Below are positions 32,301-43,900 of a stretch of DNA of 64,000 nt, piece by piece. The notes below the pieces were generated by a model that was not told where the DNA came from, searched no databases, and was given only the letters and a program-made list of their open reading frames with translations. The DNA is from Bugulina stolonifera (Eukaryota; Bryozoa; Gymnolaemata; Cheilostomatida; Bugulidae), in contig OW285187.1 of the NCBI GenBank assembly GCA_935421135.1, positions 28,892,429 to 28,956,428 of the forward strand, given 5' to 3'. How positions within the stretch are numbered: position 1 is the first letter of the stretch; each line of letters begins with the position of its first letter. The translations under genes were made by a program, and so were the position numbers.

Positions 32301-33044
32301 ATATTTGAAGTTTAGTGTTAACTGTCTGGTTCAAAAATTAAATTATATTTTAATTTAATTTTTTGAACAGGACGGCTAACACTAAACTCAAAATATGGTG
32401 TCTTGTCTAATTCGTATTTTTGTATTTTCTTACTGTCGAGCCACTTGGCCATCCCATTTAACGGACCTCAGAAGTACGAAACTGCCATAGCGCATTCTAT
32501 TTGCCTAGTTTTGAGGAAAGTCATGTTATTCCTGTTTATAGTTGGTGTGGATGGTAGAGTCATGGCCCATGGGTCTACATTGTCGCAATATGTGGCTAAG
32601 CAAATAGCTACCCGTAAACCCGATGATCGTGACAAGGATCCAAGGGCTGCCATCCTAAGACACGCTGAAGAGGCAGCCAAAGATCCTTATTGGTCTGGTA
32701 AAGCATATGAGAAGTAAGCTACAAGTGTATTTGCTGCAGTGAAAGTAATTTCTGATTTTCTACAATTTATGTCTGAAGTATTATTCTTGAATCAATTTCT
32801 ATTTCCTAGCCTATATTCTGGGCAAAGAATTATCGAAAATCGAATCGAAAAGTTTAATTATATATACATTTTTAATAATAATACTATAATATTCTGTTAT
32901 TTGTGTTAGCTTACAACTTCCTGTGGAAATTATTTATTCACGCTGAATGCATATTCCAGAACTCAACCTGTAAGTATACTGGAGGAGGAAGAAAAAAGTG
33001 ACGAAGATGATGATGTACCAGCCTGGAAGAAACCTAAAATTTGA
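26394..33044 (+). CDS. WDR70: WD repeat-containing protein 70
   Basis: Fifteen exons: 26394-26400, 26544-26633, 26754-26896, 27225-27323, 27650-27709, 28090-28223, 28536-28689, 29223-29299, 29588-29859, 30023-30107, 30347-30485, 31398-31578, 31744-31860, 32542-32713 and 32960-33044. They sum to exactly 605 codons (604 aa). The first exon is only 7 nt (ATGTCAG). The N-terminus has KSFDFMAMFEEARKTA, an acidic linker (IGPPIPADLN, EEEEEE), then WD40 repeats (VSALALDVSGARLVTGGFDY, DYDVKLWDFAGMDAS, DRDGFEVMEC, CQDGSIQMWD, SVVSDS-VVRCLWHPRLNQ-like, IGTGNGECKLFYDP). The C-terminal tail is AAILRHAEEAAKDPYW ... WKKPKI, as in human WDR70. WDR70 is a nuclear protein reported with CUL4-DDB1 in H2B ubiquitination and DNA end resection. 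Several donors are GTT-type. Introns carry two tRNA-Met genes, a TIR element, a minisatellite and a MITE. Confidence 0.96.
28297..28369 (+). tRNA. Elongator tRNA-Met (CAT), copy 1
   Basis: This is a 73-nt cloverleaf. The acceptor GCCTTGA pairs with TCAGGGC, the A-box region is TAGCGCAGTAGG, the anticodon loop CTCATAA gives CAT, and the T-arm contains GTTCGATCC. The T5 run at 28374-28378 is the terminator. It lacks initiator features and matches the animal elongator tRNA-Met. It lies in sense orientation within WDR70 intron 6 (28224-28535). Confidence 0.96.
28746..28945. mobile_element. 200-bp TIR element in WDR70 intron 7
   Basis: The left end AGACGTGAGCGTGATGTGAG(A) and the right end are perfect 21-bp inverted repeats. 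Inside them a second inverted pair GAAGACAA/TTGTCTTC with CCAACTA/TAGTTGG extends the symmetry. There is no coding capacity, so this is a MITE. Confidence 0.78.
30560..30935 (+). repeat. 18-bp minisatellite in WDR70 intron 11
   Basis: About 20 imperfect copies of an 18-bp unit of the form GTACTATGTGCTGTGTAC fill ~375 bp of the 912-bp intron 30486-31397. Variation is mainly C/T (TACGTA vs TACATA). Because 18 is a multiple of three, long open frames of Cys/Tyr/Val/Leu repeats appear in several frames; these are artefacts of the repeat. Confidence 0.9.
32103..32175 (+). tRNA. Elongator tRNA-Met (CAT), copy 2
   Basis: It is identical to the copy at 28297 except at two positions that pair with each other in the acceptor stem: base 5 is C here (T there) and base 68 is G (A there). 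The anticodon CAT and the A and B boxes are intact, and a T8 run follows within a few bases. It lies in sense orientation within WDR70 intron 13 (31861-32541). Confidence 0.96.
32291..32406. mobile_element. Hairpin MITE in WDR70 intron 13
   Basis: The element is nearly all stem. Two ~57-bp arms (ACAAGACACCATATTTGAAG ... and its near-perfect complement ending GGTGTCTTGT) meet at an AT-only centre. A small separate palindrome (TATAATCTACA/TGTAGATTATA) lies just upstream at 32225-32270. The hairpin begins 115 bp after the tRNA-Met gene. Confidence 0.8.
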
Positions 33045-33723
33045 TTATGTTATGATAACTATGCGCAGCGGTGTACATGTAACTATTTGTAATTGGTTTT
33101 ACAATCACAGAAATAGCTGTACATACTGCATGCAATATATTTATTCCAAGTTTTATTTGAAGTTTTATGATTAGTAGGGTACATTGACATTCTTGTGTAT
33201 TATTTATATTGAAAATCTGTAAATATTTATACATTGTGTATATAAACATAGCATTTCTATGTACAGTATAAAGCATCTCTAGTAGAGGATGATAATTACG
33301 ATGTTGGGGCTGGGGGCTATAACTTGTCATGTATTTTTATTGAGCTGAATAAAATAAATGTATACTTGGTCTGATACTGCCATTTATCGTGTATTTACTT
33401 TTAAGTAACAGTCACTAGTCAGTACCCGAGGACTAAATTCTAATAAGTTATAACACGGATATACATTAGATTACTAGGCAACAGTCATAATCACATGAAT
33501 ACAAATTTAATGCGAACCAAAGGAGTTATCCTCCTGCGACTCTTCGGACGCGATCAATAGTTTTCTCAGTCTTTGCTTTTTATCTCCATATGCCGTTTAC
33601 TGCAGTATGCTAACACGGTGAAATAGCTATGTTATTTCGACTTCAAGAGGTTTATAATTGGGTCTATGGTATGGCTTGATTGGCGATTGGCAGGCGAGCA
33701 AGTTGTTTACACCACGTGACAGC
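33045..33723. other. Spacer between WDR70 and TMEM17
   Basis: These 679 bp hold the WDR70 3' UTR (poly(A) signal at 33348) and the TMEM17 promoter region. An open frame reaches 66 nt upstream of the chosen TMEM17 ATG (alternative Met at 33658), so a 22-residue longer N-terminus is possible. Confidence 0.6.
33348..33353 (+). terminator. WDR70 poly(A) signal AATAAA
   Basis: An AATAAA(ATAAA) cluster lies ~300 nt after the WDR70 stop and before the TMEM17 start. Confidence 0.5.
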
Positions 33724-36118
33724 ATGGCGGATCATGGACCAGGATTGCCTAAAAATGTGAGGAAAGCCGTTAACAAAGTGACAGAGAAGTTATTTGTGGA
33801 CCATCACTCGTATTCACGTCAAAGATTGACAAAAGATGTTAGAAGGGGTAACTAATTGTACCAGATTTTGATTAGGCTCAGTTTACTTTTCGTGTGACAT
33901 TTAGGCTAAAACAAATCCGGTCTTTCCTGATTAAATAAAATAATCATTGAACATAATAATTAAATTTTGTTATCGAATGAATACTGCATATAAACAGTAT
34001 TAAATTATCCATTTTAACATATTTTTCTAAATGAATGATTTGTTTCTGACTGTATCTAGATTCTGGAGAAAGCCTATGTGTATTGTTTTATAACATTTGG
34101 GAATATTTTCACTAAACATAAAAAATCAGAATCAGAATGGCAGGAAAATTAATAGGAACAAACACAAAAACCAGTGGTGTCCCAAAGAATCTGGACACTT
34201 GACAAGTATGGGTAGTCAGTGAGTTACTGATTCTTGCTTTGACCTTGTACTTGTTGTTGTATTAGATTGATTGAGATCATTGGCCGTAGCTGTTGAGTTA
34301 GTAATTATTTACTTAGATTAATACTAAATAATTTTCTCCTTACTTCACTTGAAAATTATTATTAATCTGTGTCTTAGGCTTAGGCCTAGAGCGATCCGCT
34401 AGCTAAAATTCGCTAATAACACACTCGTGTATTTTCGGTTTTAAACTTGTATTTAAATGGAATAAAGTTATTATTGTAATGATAAAATGATCATATTTAT
34501 TTTAGCAAATTATCTATGAAATCACAGCTATGTATGCTTGCAGGTAATGAATACATGACAAGTCTTCCTTTGCAGATGGCCCTTTACTTCAATGTGTTTT
34601 TCTTTCCGATGTGGATTGTTTCTAGCTGTGTTACCTATCAAGCCAAGGTAGTTCCACAAATCTATTTACATTACATTACAAGCAGATTTATTTGCAAACT
34701 TAACAGTTTTTTGTTGACAACTAATATGATACATTGATGATAGTTATCCATTGATCAAACCAGATTTTTATTATCGATTATGAAACCATTTCAACCGCAT
34801 CTGTTGGGATCATAGTACATGTATGTTGCTGCCTTGAAAGTTTTTCCACTATTGACGGATTTGAGTGAAACAGTGCATTTACTTTCGCAAGAACAGGCAG
34901 TTGGCCATTGCACCATCCTGTGCTGGGCTAATATCATCCCCAACAAACCTAGATTCTATGCTCTTGTTTTTGCAGTATGACTGCCTGGATGCATTATACA
35001 AAGTGGTGATAATTTCACTAATTATTATGATGTCTATCGTAGAAGCCATTCGTCTGTACTTAGGCTACCTTGGAAATCTCACTGAAAAGGTAAAATTATT
35101 GTTATTCTGGTAAAGCATGTAGAATGCTAGTGATTGACTGTAGAACTTAGAGCTAACTGTAAGTTCTACAACCAAACATCTACCACTGGCCAGCTTCTGT
35201 GTGGCGTAAGGCCCAAAATCGAACTTAGAAAATATAGAAGTAAGGCTACTGGCATATTGTCTTCAATCTTATAATAGTATAATATGATGATATGACTAGA
35301 TGTCAAATAATGTACATGATATTTATATGAGGTTGTAGTTTGTGCTTATGCATACCATGACACTGTTTTGACTGTTTGACACGGTAATCACCCTAGAAAA
35401 GTTCTAGAGATTGGAAATACTACAAAAACTTTGCAGTTGTGTGCTAGTCATATCTTTAACAAGTAGTGTACATGTTTGACAGGTGCCAGAACTTGCTGGA
35501 TCTTGGTTGCTAACAGTTCTCTTACAACTACCCTCCAGTCTCTTTCTACTATTGAATTATACAGCCACCAAGAGTATGCCTTTGGAAATAGCTATGAATA
35601 TTGTATTGGCAGTATTTGTAGTCTGTGAAATTATAATAGGTGCTGTTGCTCTTCGATCCATGGTCAACCATCAGGTACTTTGTAGTAATTTCTTATAAGG
35701 CATTTGCACTCATAAGCTACTGGTCATAATAAGGAGTTATCCTTTCCATGTGTGATTACCTTTTTCATCGGTGTAATATTACATGCATCGTTTGCCTGGG
35801 TGTCAGGCCCAACAACCTAAACCAGTCTTTATTTAATACAAGTGGACAGTCAATAACTTCTAGTTTATTGGGTCTGATAGCCAGGCTACTGACATATTAA
35901 TATTGTTAAACTTATGTGAGTTACACTCATATTTGATTCCATTACATGTATAATCATTAAAGTTATATTATGTACACATATTACTTCAGGTTGACACTTG
36001 AAATATTAGCATTATTTACCTGGTGTTGCAGGTCTCTCTATTTCATATCCAGCAGTTTGTTAAAGCTGAAGATGTCGATGAGGATGCTGATGGAGTTAAT
36101 AGAGGAAAAAGTGAATGA
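33724..36118 (+). CDS. TMEM17: TMEM17, ciliary transition-zone membrane protein
   Basis: Five exons: 33724-33847, 34544-34647, 34976-35089, 35483-35674 and 36032-36118, giving 206 residues (human 198). TMEM17 belongs to the MKS/B9 module at the ciliary transition zone, which gates membrane proteins into the cilium. Four membrane segments lie at about 48-70 (MALYFNVFFFPMWIVSS), 82-103, 116-138 and 148-172. The signature IEAIRLYLGYVGNLQEKVPELAGFW of human TMEM17 is here VEAIRLYLGYLGNLTEKVPELAGSW, spanning exons 3-4, and it is decisive. The C-terminus is acidic and cytosolic-looking. Intron 1 contains a copy of the dispersed repeat also seen at 14790. The start at 33724 gives the shortest plausible N-terminus. 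Confidence 0.94.
34005..34212. repeat. Dispersed repeat, copy 2
   Basis: This shares ATTATCCATTTTA, AATATTTTCACTA, AGGAAAATTAATAGG, AAACCAG and ATCTGGACACTTGACAAGTA with the block at 14934-15119, in the same order and orientation but diverged. It lies in TMEM17 intron 1. Confidence 0.6.
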
Positions 36119-37966
36119 ATGTAGAAATTAAAATTTGAATCTTCCGTCCAAAATTTAACTTGGCTACAAACTTTGGATGTTTAGGACTACAGGGCTAAAA
36201 TGTAGTAGCGTTACTGCCACTAGTGTAATTTTTTTAACTTGCACAATCTTCAATAGGATATTCTTATTATATACAAATAATGATTTTGTTGGTATTGACC
36301 AGACAGTTACAAGAATATGTTCGGTTTTTAAACTTTTATATAGGATAAAATTGAATGCAGTTTTGTTATAATGAGATGTGATCCATTTCTGTTTGAATGT
36401 TGTTCTAACCACCTAAATCCAGATGTATTTGTGGGAGTTGGCAATTGTTTTACTCTAGCTGTTTGTTGCAGGATAACAATGATAATACATAATTATAAAC
36501 TATTCAAATCTAGCCACACTGCTTTGGAAAGCAAGTTCTTTCTCTCGCACTCTGCCTCTTTACAAAATTTCACCAATTGGTGAATGTGTAGCGCAGTACC
36601 AAAGAGCTGCAACACTGCAACTCTTGGCAGAGCACAGCTCTTACTCAGGAGTTTTCTCCACCTGCAGCTTTATCCAAGAAAACTTTTGCCAAGACTTGAG
36701 TAAACAAAACTAAATTACACCTGGGGAATGTCTTTCAAAATTAAAAAATATTTTTTCATATATTATTAATTGCACAGTAAATCACCACTGAGAATTTTAG
36801 GTTAGTGTTCTATCTGATCTTCGTAAATGCCGACATATTGCGCAATTGTATTATTTCCGTTCTTTTAAAGTTTTGCAAAGATTCAGATTGAGATTGTCAA
36901 CAAAAATACTAAAGATTGTTATGTTCTTGCCATTGGTCATCAAATGATCAACTATATGTGAGTATTCTGTATAAAATTATGATATTGTTCCTGTGCAATA
37001 GAATGGGGTGAAACTAGGAAATACGATTAATAAAAATGTTACTATATGTAAATATTCCAACAGAATACAGATACAGTCAATTGTAAAAAATTATACAATA
37101 CTAGACCTAGTGGCAGTAACGCTACTACATTTTAGCCCTGTAGCCCTAAACATCTAAAGTTTTTTCTCTCTGTTTATTTATTTATTCTCTCCTGTAAGTT
37201 GTATATAATATAAATATTGCAAAGATTCAGATTGAGATTGTGGTCATGGTCAACAAGTTACTCTTAACAAATGTTATCTGTAAACTTTTAGAAAACCCCA
37301 ATAAATGTAAATGTAATTGTTATAGTATACTCACTGGCTCGTTACTCACTCGTCGTTGATAGAACATTCTATTATCACACATTGTGCAAGTTGAATGCCT
37401 CATTACTAACAGTGTGGTACAGTGAAAAGGTTAGTAGTATAAATAAATAGTTAATAGTAATGTTGTTGTGTTTATAGTTATTGTAATTGTTGTGCTATAC
37501 TACGAACAGTGCATACTTATTGTATTATTTATAATAAAACAACTAATTAGTAGTATAGTATGATAATGTATGAATGTCACTGAAATGCTATAAATACATT
37601 GTAGGTGTTGACAATTTGAACCTTTAAAATTTATATGATTGATAGACTAGGCTATACTATACTTTCCTAACTTTCCACTAAAATTGTTATTGTGAGCAAG
37701 CCATGAATTGCATTTTGAACTGAAAGCATACAAGCCTTGTCATGCTGTCCTGTCAATTTTTACCACGTAAACAAGGTAGAGCGAGAGGCGGCCTGCATGC
37801 AGATGCTATAAACCTTGCTGTATCTATATTAATGTGGTTGTAATGCAATCTACATGTATGTTTATTTTAGAATCTTGATTGACTGTCTAGTAGGTATACA
37901 TTCAAAGGGCTTGGTGCACCAACAAGAGAGCTAACACGCTGACCTTATCTAATATATTTTGTTGCA
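36119..37966. other. Spacer between TMEM17 and KICS2, mostly transposon
   Basis: More than half is the TIR element at 36168-37162, which begins 50 nt past the TMEM17 stop. A 24-bp direct repeat (GCAAAGATTCAGATTGAGAT...) occurs inside the element (~36876) and again outside it (~37218). The last 800 bp holds the presumed KICS2 promoter and no ORF with support. Confidence 0.6.
36168..37162. mobile_element. ~1-kb DNA transposon with ~53-bp TIRs
   Basis: The left arm from 36170 (ACTTTGGATGTTTAGGACTA ...) and the right arm to 37161 are inverted repeats over ~53 bp with only about two mismatches, including the block GTAGTAGCGTTACTGCCACT. Internal sequence has no transposase-like ORF. It lies directly in the TMEM17 3' flank, so TMEM17 3'-end formation may fall inside it. 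Confidence 0.82.
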
Positions 37967-40900
37967 ATGGCCAATTTCTTTCCTGATGATTATCACAACC
38001 CTGAAAAAGTTGTTGGAGCGTTCTTCGATAATCTAAGAACTTTCCAGTATGACAAGGCTAAAGAATTAGTGGTGAGGATTTGCTTTCCTTTTTGTAATAC
38101 AACTTATAATACAACCAGGATTTGGGCCTGTTGCTGTTATTGTAAGGGATTTACCTTATGTTGAAAATAATAAGCCTAAACCTTCCCAGAGTTTCTGGAA
38201 GCTCAATAGTGGTTTCATGCTTTTGCATTAAACGTTTAACATGACGTAACAAATGGAAACATATGCTGCTTATTGATGTGACCAACAATACTTGTTGTCT
38301 CTAACATCAAGTTTTTGATCATTCTCATTGCTTAGTAGCCTACTGCAGTATTGAGCATAGTTATCTGCCAGGTGTTGACGTAGCATTTCACCATGAGGTT
38401 TCCATAACGTTTTTGTGTTTATGGTTGTCACTCGGGCAAATTAATTCAGAACCCTTTTTAGGGAATGTGTTAGACAGTTATATGTTTTACCTGCAGTGAT
38501 TCAGAACTGCATAATAAACTGCATTGTTAGGCTATATGGGCATGTTAGATGCTCCTTACCATTGAAATTAAATTCTGTGCACAACTATTTGTGAAGCTCT
38601 GTCTATACCTGTAGGATAAAGAGAAGGAACATTGTAAGTCCAATGTACTGGACATTCCAAGTATTTGGCCAATGATATTGAACAGCTTGAGTCAATTGGC
38701 AACAGCTGAGAAATCATATTCCTCTTTTCTCTACCTCAGTCCAAAATGGTTTGGTAGGAAAGACGTAAGTACCTGTTTGATACTTCAGTTGATGATAACG
38801 TAGTAATGTTATGTCTTTCAAGTGTACATCTAATCATAGCAATATGTTACTCGTGTTAGAATGATTGTATTAGTTATGTCATTACACGTCCTCCACAAAG
38901 GAATATATTGCTAGGAGTGTTATGTGGGCTGTAAGAGATGAACTACTGTCTATGTTGCAGTCCTAATATGTTCTTCAGGCAAAGGGGGTGTATGATGCTG
39001 TGGCTACAGAATGTAGAAAAATAGAGGAAAATGGTATGAAAGCCAGCTCCAAGTTGTCTTCTCTTACTCTACTGTGTGGTAGACTTGTACCCTATGTGCA
39101 GGTGAAATCTGACATGGTGGACTTGTATCCTTGATAACTAATTGGTACGGGCAATGTTGGCTAGTCGAGCATCTAACATGATTTAAAGTTGTGTACTTTG
39201 CATAGGCAGATATACCATACATGTACATGCATGTCTTTGTTTACACAACTTGCACCAGTATTATCAAGTTTGCATTGTGATGATTTTATTTTCACAAAAT
39301 TACATCCATTATATTTCAGCCTAATTTTCTTGAAATGCTTTACTGATACATGATTATACATCCTTAACCTAATGTACAGCTTCAACAGCCTTCATGCAAT
39401 GACTAGCGTTAAGTTCTGTGACCGAACTGATCTGCTGATTAAGATTCATGAAATCCTGAAGAACAGTAGTGACCGATCTTATCACCCTCAACTTGAGCCC
39501 CTCAAGTCAAACTTTATGTAAGTATTGCATTTGAATCACAGATCAGTTGAATATGTGTGATCATTGTTTAGTATCTCTTACTACCTCTCCATAGTGTATG
39601 TTGGTAACCCACCACTAGCTGAGCTACAATCATTCTATTTCATATTCAATTGAACATGTACAAATATTAGTGTTAATTTTTCCAGACTTGCTTGGTGTGG
39701 TGTATTTAAAGGTGCAAACACATGAGAGCGTTTTGGGGCGAATTTGACGCTTGCGAATCGCCAGAGTGCCAACGCTTGAGATCAGCCAGCCGCGGTATTG
39801 AGACGATTCGCTCGATGCTGATTGGCTGGTAAACGGAGTTAGTAAACATAAACACGTGATTATCGCGGGGTGAATACATACCAGCATGTTATTGGCCAAT
39901 GGTTAAGTCACCGCGCTTTTCGTTCGCCCGGTGTGGTTATCGAGGGCGTAGTGGTTGACGCTTGTTCAGAAAACGCTCGCCCCAAAACGCTCCCCGTGTG
40001 TTTGCACCTTTACGCTGTGAAGTTACATCCCTTTAAAATGTCACACCTTGACTACTGAAAATGTTGAAATCTTACAGCAAGTTTCCCTTTCTTGGTTTGC
40101 CTAACAGAACTATATGTGGCACTACTGTCCACATATTTCTTTCATGTAAAATGTTGTATATATTATTTTATTTTGTGGGAATAATTGTGTGAAGTAAAAT
40201 GTATTGTAGCTGTAACTTGTTTCACATAATGTACATGTACTATGTAGAACTGAATGTGAGGTGATAGAGAGCCTCCTTCAGGCAGACATCTCCATGGCTA
40301 GATGGAGCTATGCCGAGTCTCTACTCCACTTGCAGAATGCTCACACAAAGATAACACAGATCTTCTCTAATGTTTCCTCTCCAGCTACCAGAACCTCCAC
40401 TCTCATTAAGCTGGGCTTCCTAGGTATGAAGACCGCTTCAACTCCTGAGTTGTACAATTGGCTCAAACAGTACAAGAATGCTATCTACTCCAAGGTACAC
40501 AGTCTACTGTTTGTATAGACCCTGTATTTATTTTATCAAAATGTACTTTACATGTAAATGTGGCTGGCATTGTAACGGATGCCTTACTATTACTTGGTGC
40601 CTTGCACACCTAATAAGGGAAACATTTTTCAGAACAGCAAGATTTTTTCAATTCAAAAAAGTGTTTTGGGCAGAAAGGTCAGTAAGTTTACTCAGTTCAT
40701 TCTGACATGTATTTAGAATAAACAGGAGGGCAGACGCTATCGCATGGACATAAGACTAATATTAATCCACTGTTTTGTTTCTTATACTTCAGTTCACTCT
40801 CTACTTTTATGATGTGCTGAGTAAGTACTCACCCCAAGGAGAGATGAGACCCTATCTTAGCAGATGTTCTGTTGACTACTACGCCAAGTAAGTGCCGTGC

Positions 40901-43900
40901 TGCATGTACGTGATGCCCCTCCCTACATGTCTACTAACAATGATTGGAATTCAGTTTTCTTGTATTTGTATCATTACAGTCATGTGCCATCGAATGCCAG
41001 GACTATTTTCTTACTAATAAAAATGTGTTACACGCTGTAGTTATCCTACCACAAAGTTTATTTCAGTGTATCAGGTTTATGGTGACTTTGATTAACGATC
41101 AACAGAAATGAAGGGAATATGTCACATTGATAGTCTTTGGTGCTATTTAAATGCTAGTAGGATTTCATGGGAACACAACTTCAAATTGGTGACCAATTTT
41201 AGCAGGATTAGAACAGCTGTTATACCAGTACAGAGTTACCCAAACTTAATTTTATTATTTTTGGTTGTGAGCAGACTGGTAGCATTCCACAAGAAAACCG
41301 ATGCTAACCTGATAACTCTCATGCTCAACTCTGAGGGGTTGAAAATCAAAGGACCAGGATACTCTCACATCTCAATACCTCCACATACATTGCAAGGTAA
41401 AGAGGGACACATTGCTATCTTCGGATACCCAGCTCATTTGTTGGTAAGATTTACTATTTCTGCCATTGTATTATCTTGACAATCACTGAAAGGTTATCTT
41501 CCTTGTATTGTTGTTATCCGTGTAATATAATTCATTGAACTTGGAACATGCTTTTTGTAGAATTCTGAGGCAACATTATGAATACTATAGTATAATATTC
41601 TTTGTGCCAGCTCTCCGACTGCTCAATAGACAATTTCCTTACATAAAAACATCATAAATTATATGTACCATAATATATTTATCTAGTCCATTGATGTTGA
41701 CTACAATTATGTAATTGCTTGTTAAAAGTGTACGTAAACGAGATGCATATGTGTTACAACATTGATATGATTTTAATTACAAGTAAATCTGTTTGAAAGT
41801 AATGGCCACAAACCTTTAAAATTTTTAAGGGGTACAACTTGATAAATTTTTTGAAGAATGGAACCATTTTACAAATATTGTAGGAAACTGGTGAAGTGTC
41901 CAAGTTGCCTTGCCTGCCTCTTTACCACCAGGTGTCTCTAGTCATGATCATGTCATCCAATGAGAAGCAACTCAATCAGTCTGATAAACCCGTGGTTTCA
42001 TATGCAGAGGTAGGCTAATTGTGAATATTGTGTAGAGTTGTGCTCTCCTATCGTATGATTTGCAAAGATAGACAACTCCTCACACTGAATATAGTGGTAA
42101 GCTGTGCGCTCCGTTTTTTCTGTTTAGTTAAAATACTATGGAAATCCAAATTCCTTCTAAGGTGTACAGTGTTGCACCAAAGAGTTGTTCAAAATATTTA
42201 CTTCATAAATGTTTGGTGGTTGATCAGCTCTATCCTGCCAATTGATGTATTCCATTTGAGATAGGACTGGAGTGAATGAAACTGAAACTTCTATTGGTTA
42301 TACACTCATCACTTGATATAGGTTTAGAGTAGTTCATATCTATTTGAAAGGTTGGGGTATTGATGTATGGGGCGCTACAGTGTCTTCAAGCATATTCTGG
42401 AATTATACGTCTGGAATTTGTGGTATTAATCTGTGGAGTTATGATCTTTGACCTCACTTCTGCGTAGTTGTTGTGTTTAATCAACTGAGCCTTGTGTGAC
42501 ATGAGAAACCGCTTGTATAAGATATTCTGTTGTATCTGCTCGCTTCGCACTACGTCTGCTGCAATTCTGCATGGTAAATACCCTTTATACCTGCAAGTTC
42601 AGTAAAGAAGTTTACTGTAAAGTCTAAATTTAATACCGTTTGTGGTTTTACAGTTGTAGCAGATATGTATATGTGCAAAGTCACTGAATTTTATGTTTAG
42701 TATAATAACGATAATCAAGAAGTTTTGCTATCTCACAGCCCATCTGCCTGTTCACATAAACACAATCATAGCTCGAACAATAAACTCTTCAGCTTTACTT
42801 CCCCATCAATGATCTCTGATTTTGATATTTATATCTGTTAAGTGGCAGTTTTTCTCCAATGGGATAAATGTAAAGAGAGCATGTTCATTATGCTGACAGT
42901 ATGGCACACTTTTTTTTGTCAACTCTGACTCTATAGCAGTTCCTTTTAATCTCCTCATTTCATGCTTGAGCCAAAATCTTCATCTACATTCCAATGACTT
43001 GGACTTCAGAGACATTTTTTATAATGTCCCTAATACTCCCTTTGATTTACAGCATTTCAAAGTTAATCCTGTTGATAATAGGGGTGTATAAACCCTATTT
43101 AATGAGCAGATTGTTCAGTGCTACAAAGGAATTTTAGTTACCCATCCCCTTGAGGTTGTTTTCAGAACCAGTGGGCAAAAATAATGACACTAAATATTCA
43201 CCTATGCTAATTATAGAACTATGCATTTCCACTATTATATTGAAGTATAATTATAGTTTTGGCCATTTTTGGTTCCAAAGAAATAGTTATCTGCACCAAA
43301 GGGCATGAAAAATAACTTGAATGGTATTTTCTTGGTAGCCCTCTGCCCCCTCAGTAGCTCAACATTCAACCACTCAACAGATTTTCAATTTATTCTATTT
43401 TGAAATTAATTGATAGATTCTCTATTCTGTTTTCAAACTGTTATTTAATATTTTATTGCAACCTAAAAATGCCACACACATGCACACAATTGTTGATTAT
43501 TCACAAATTTGCAATACGGAGCAGAATTGGTCTAAAATATGCGAGCAATACCGCAAGAGGAGAACAGAGGAAGTGGACTTGAACTAGATGAGTGATATAA
43601 TCATTAGTAGCAAACTAGACAGGACTAGTACATGTATTTATATGTACAGCTCATAGATTACAACACATACATACATTGTATATCATAGTATATGATTACT
43701 TGAGTGTACACTAATTTGATGCTAGTGGTTTAGCGAGTGAATATTGAGAAAAACTCACTTCATCTGGAACCACTTGATTCTGGTATTCATATCAGAAATG
43801 GTGCTGTCTCTGTTCTTCTGTATCTGCTCTAGCTCTGCCCTCAATGCACTTTGGGATCTTCTCACAACCAGCTCAAGCCTTCGCCTCTCTTTCATATCTT

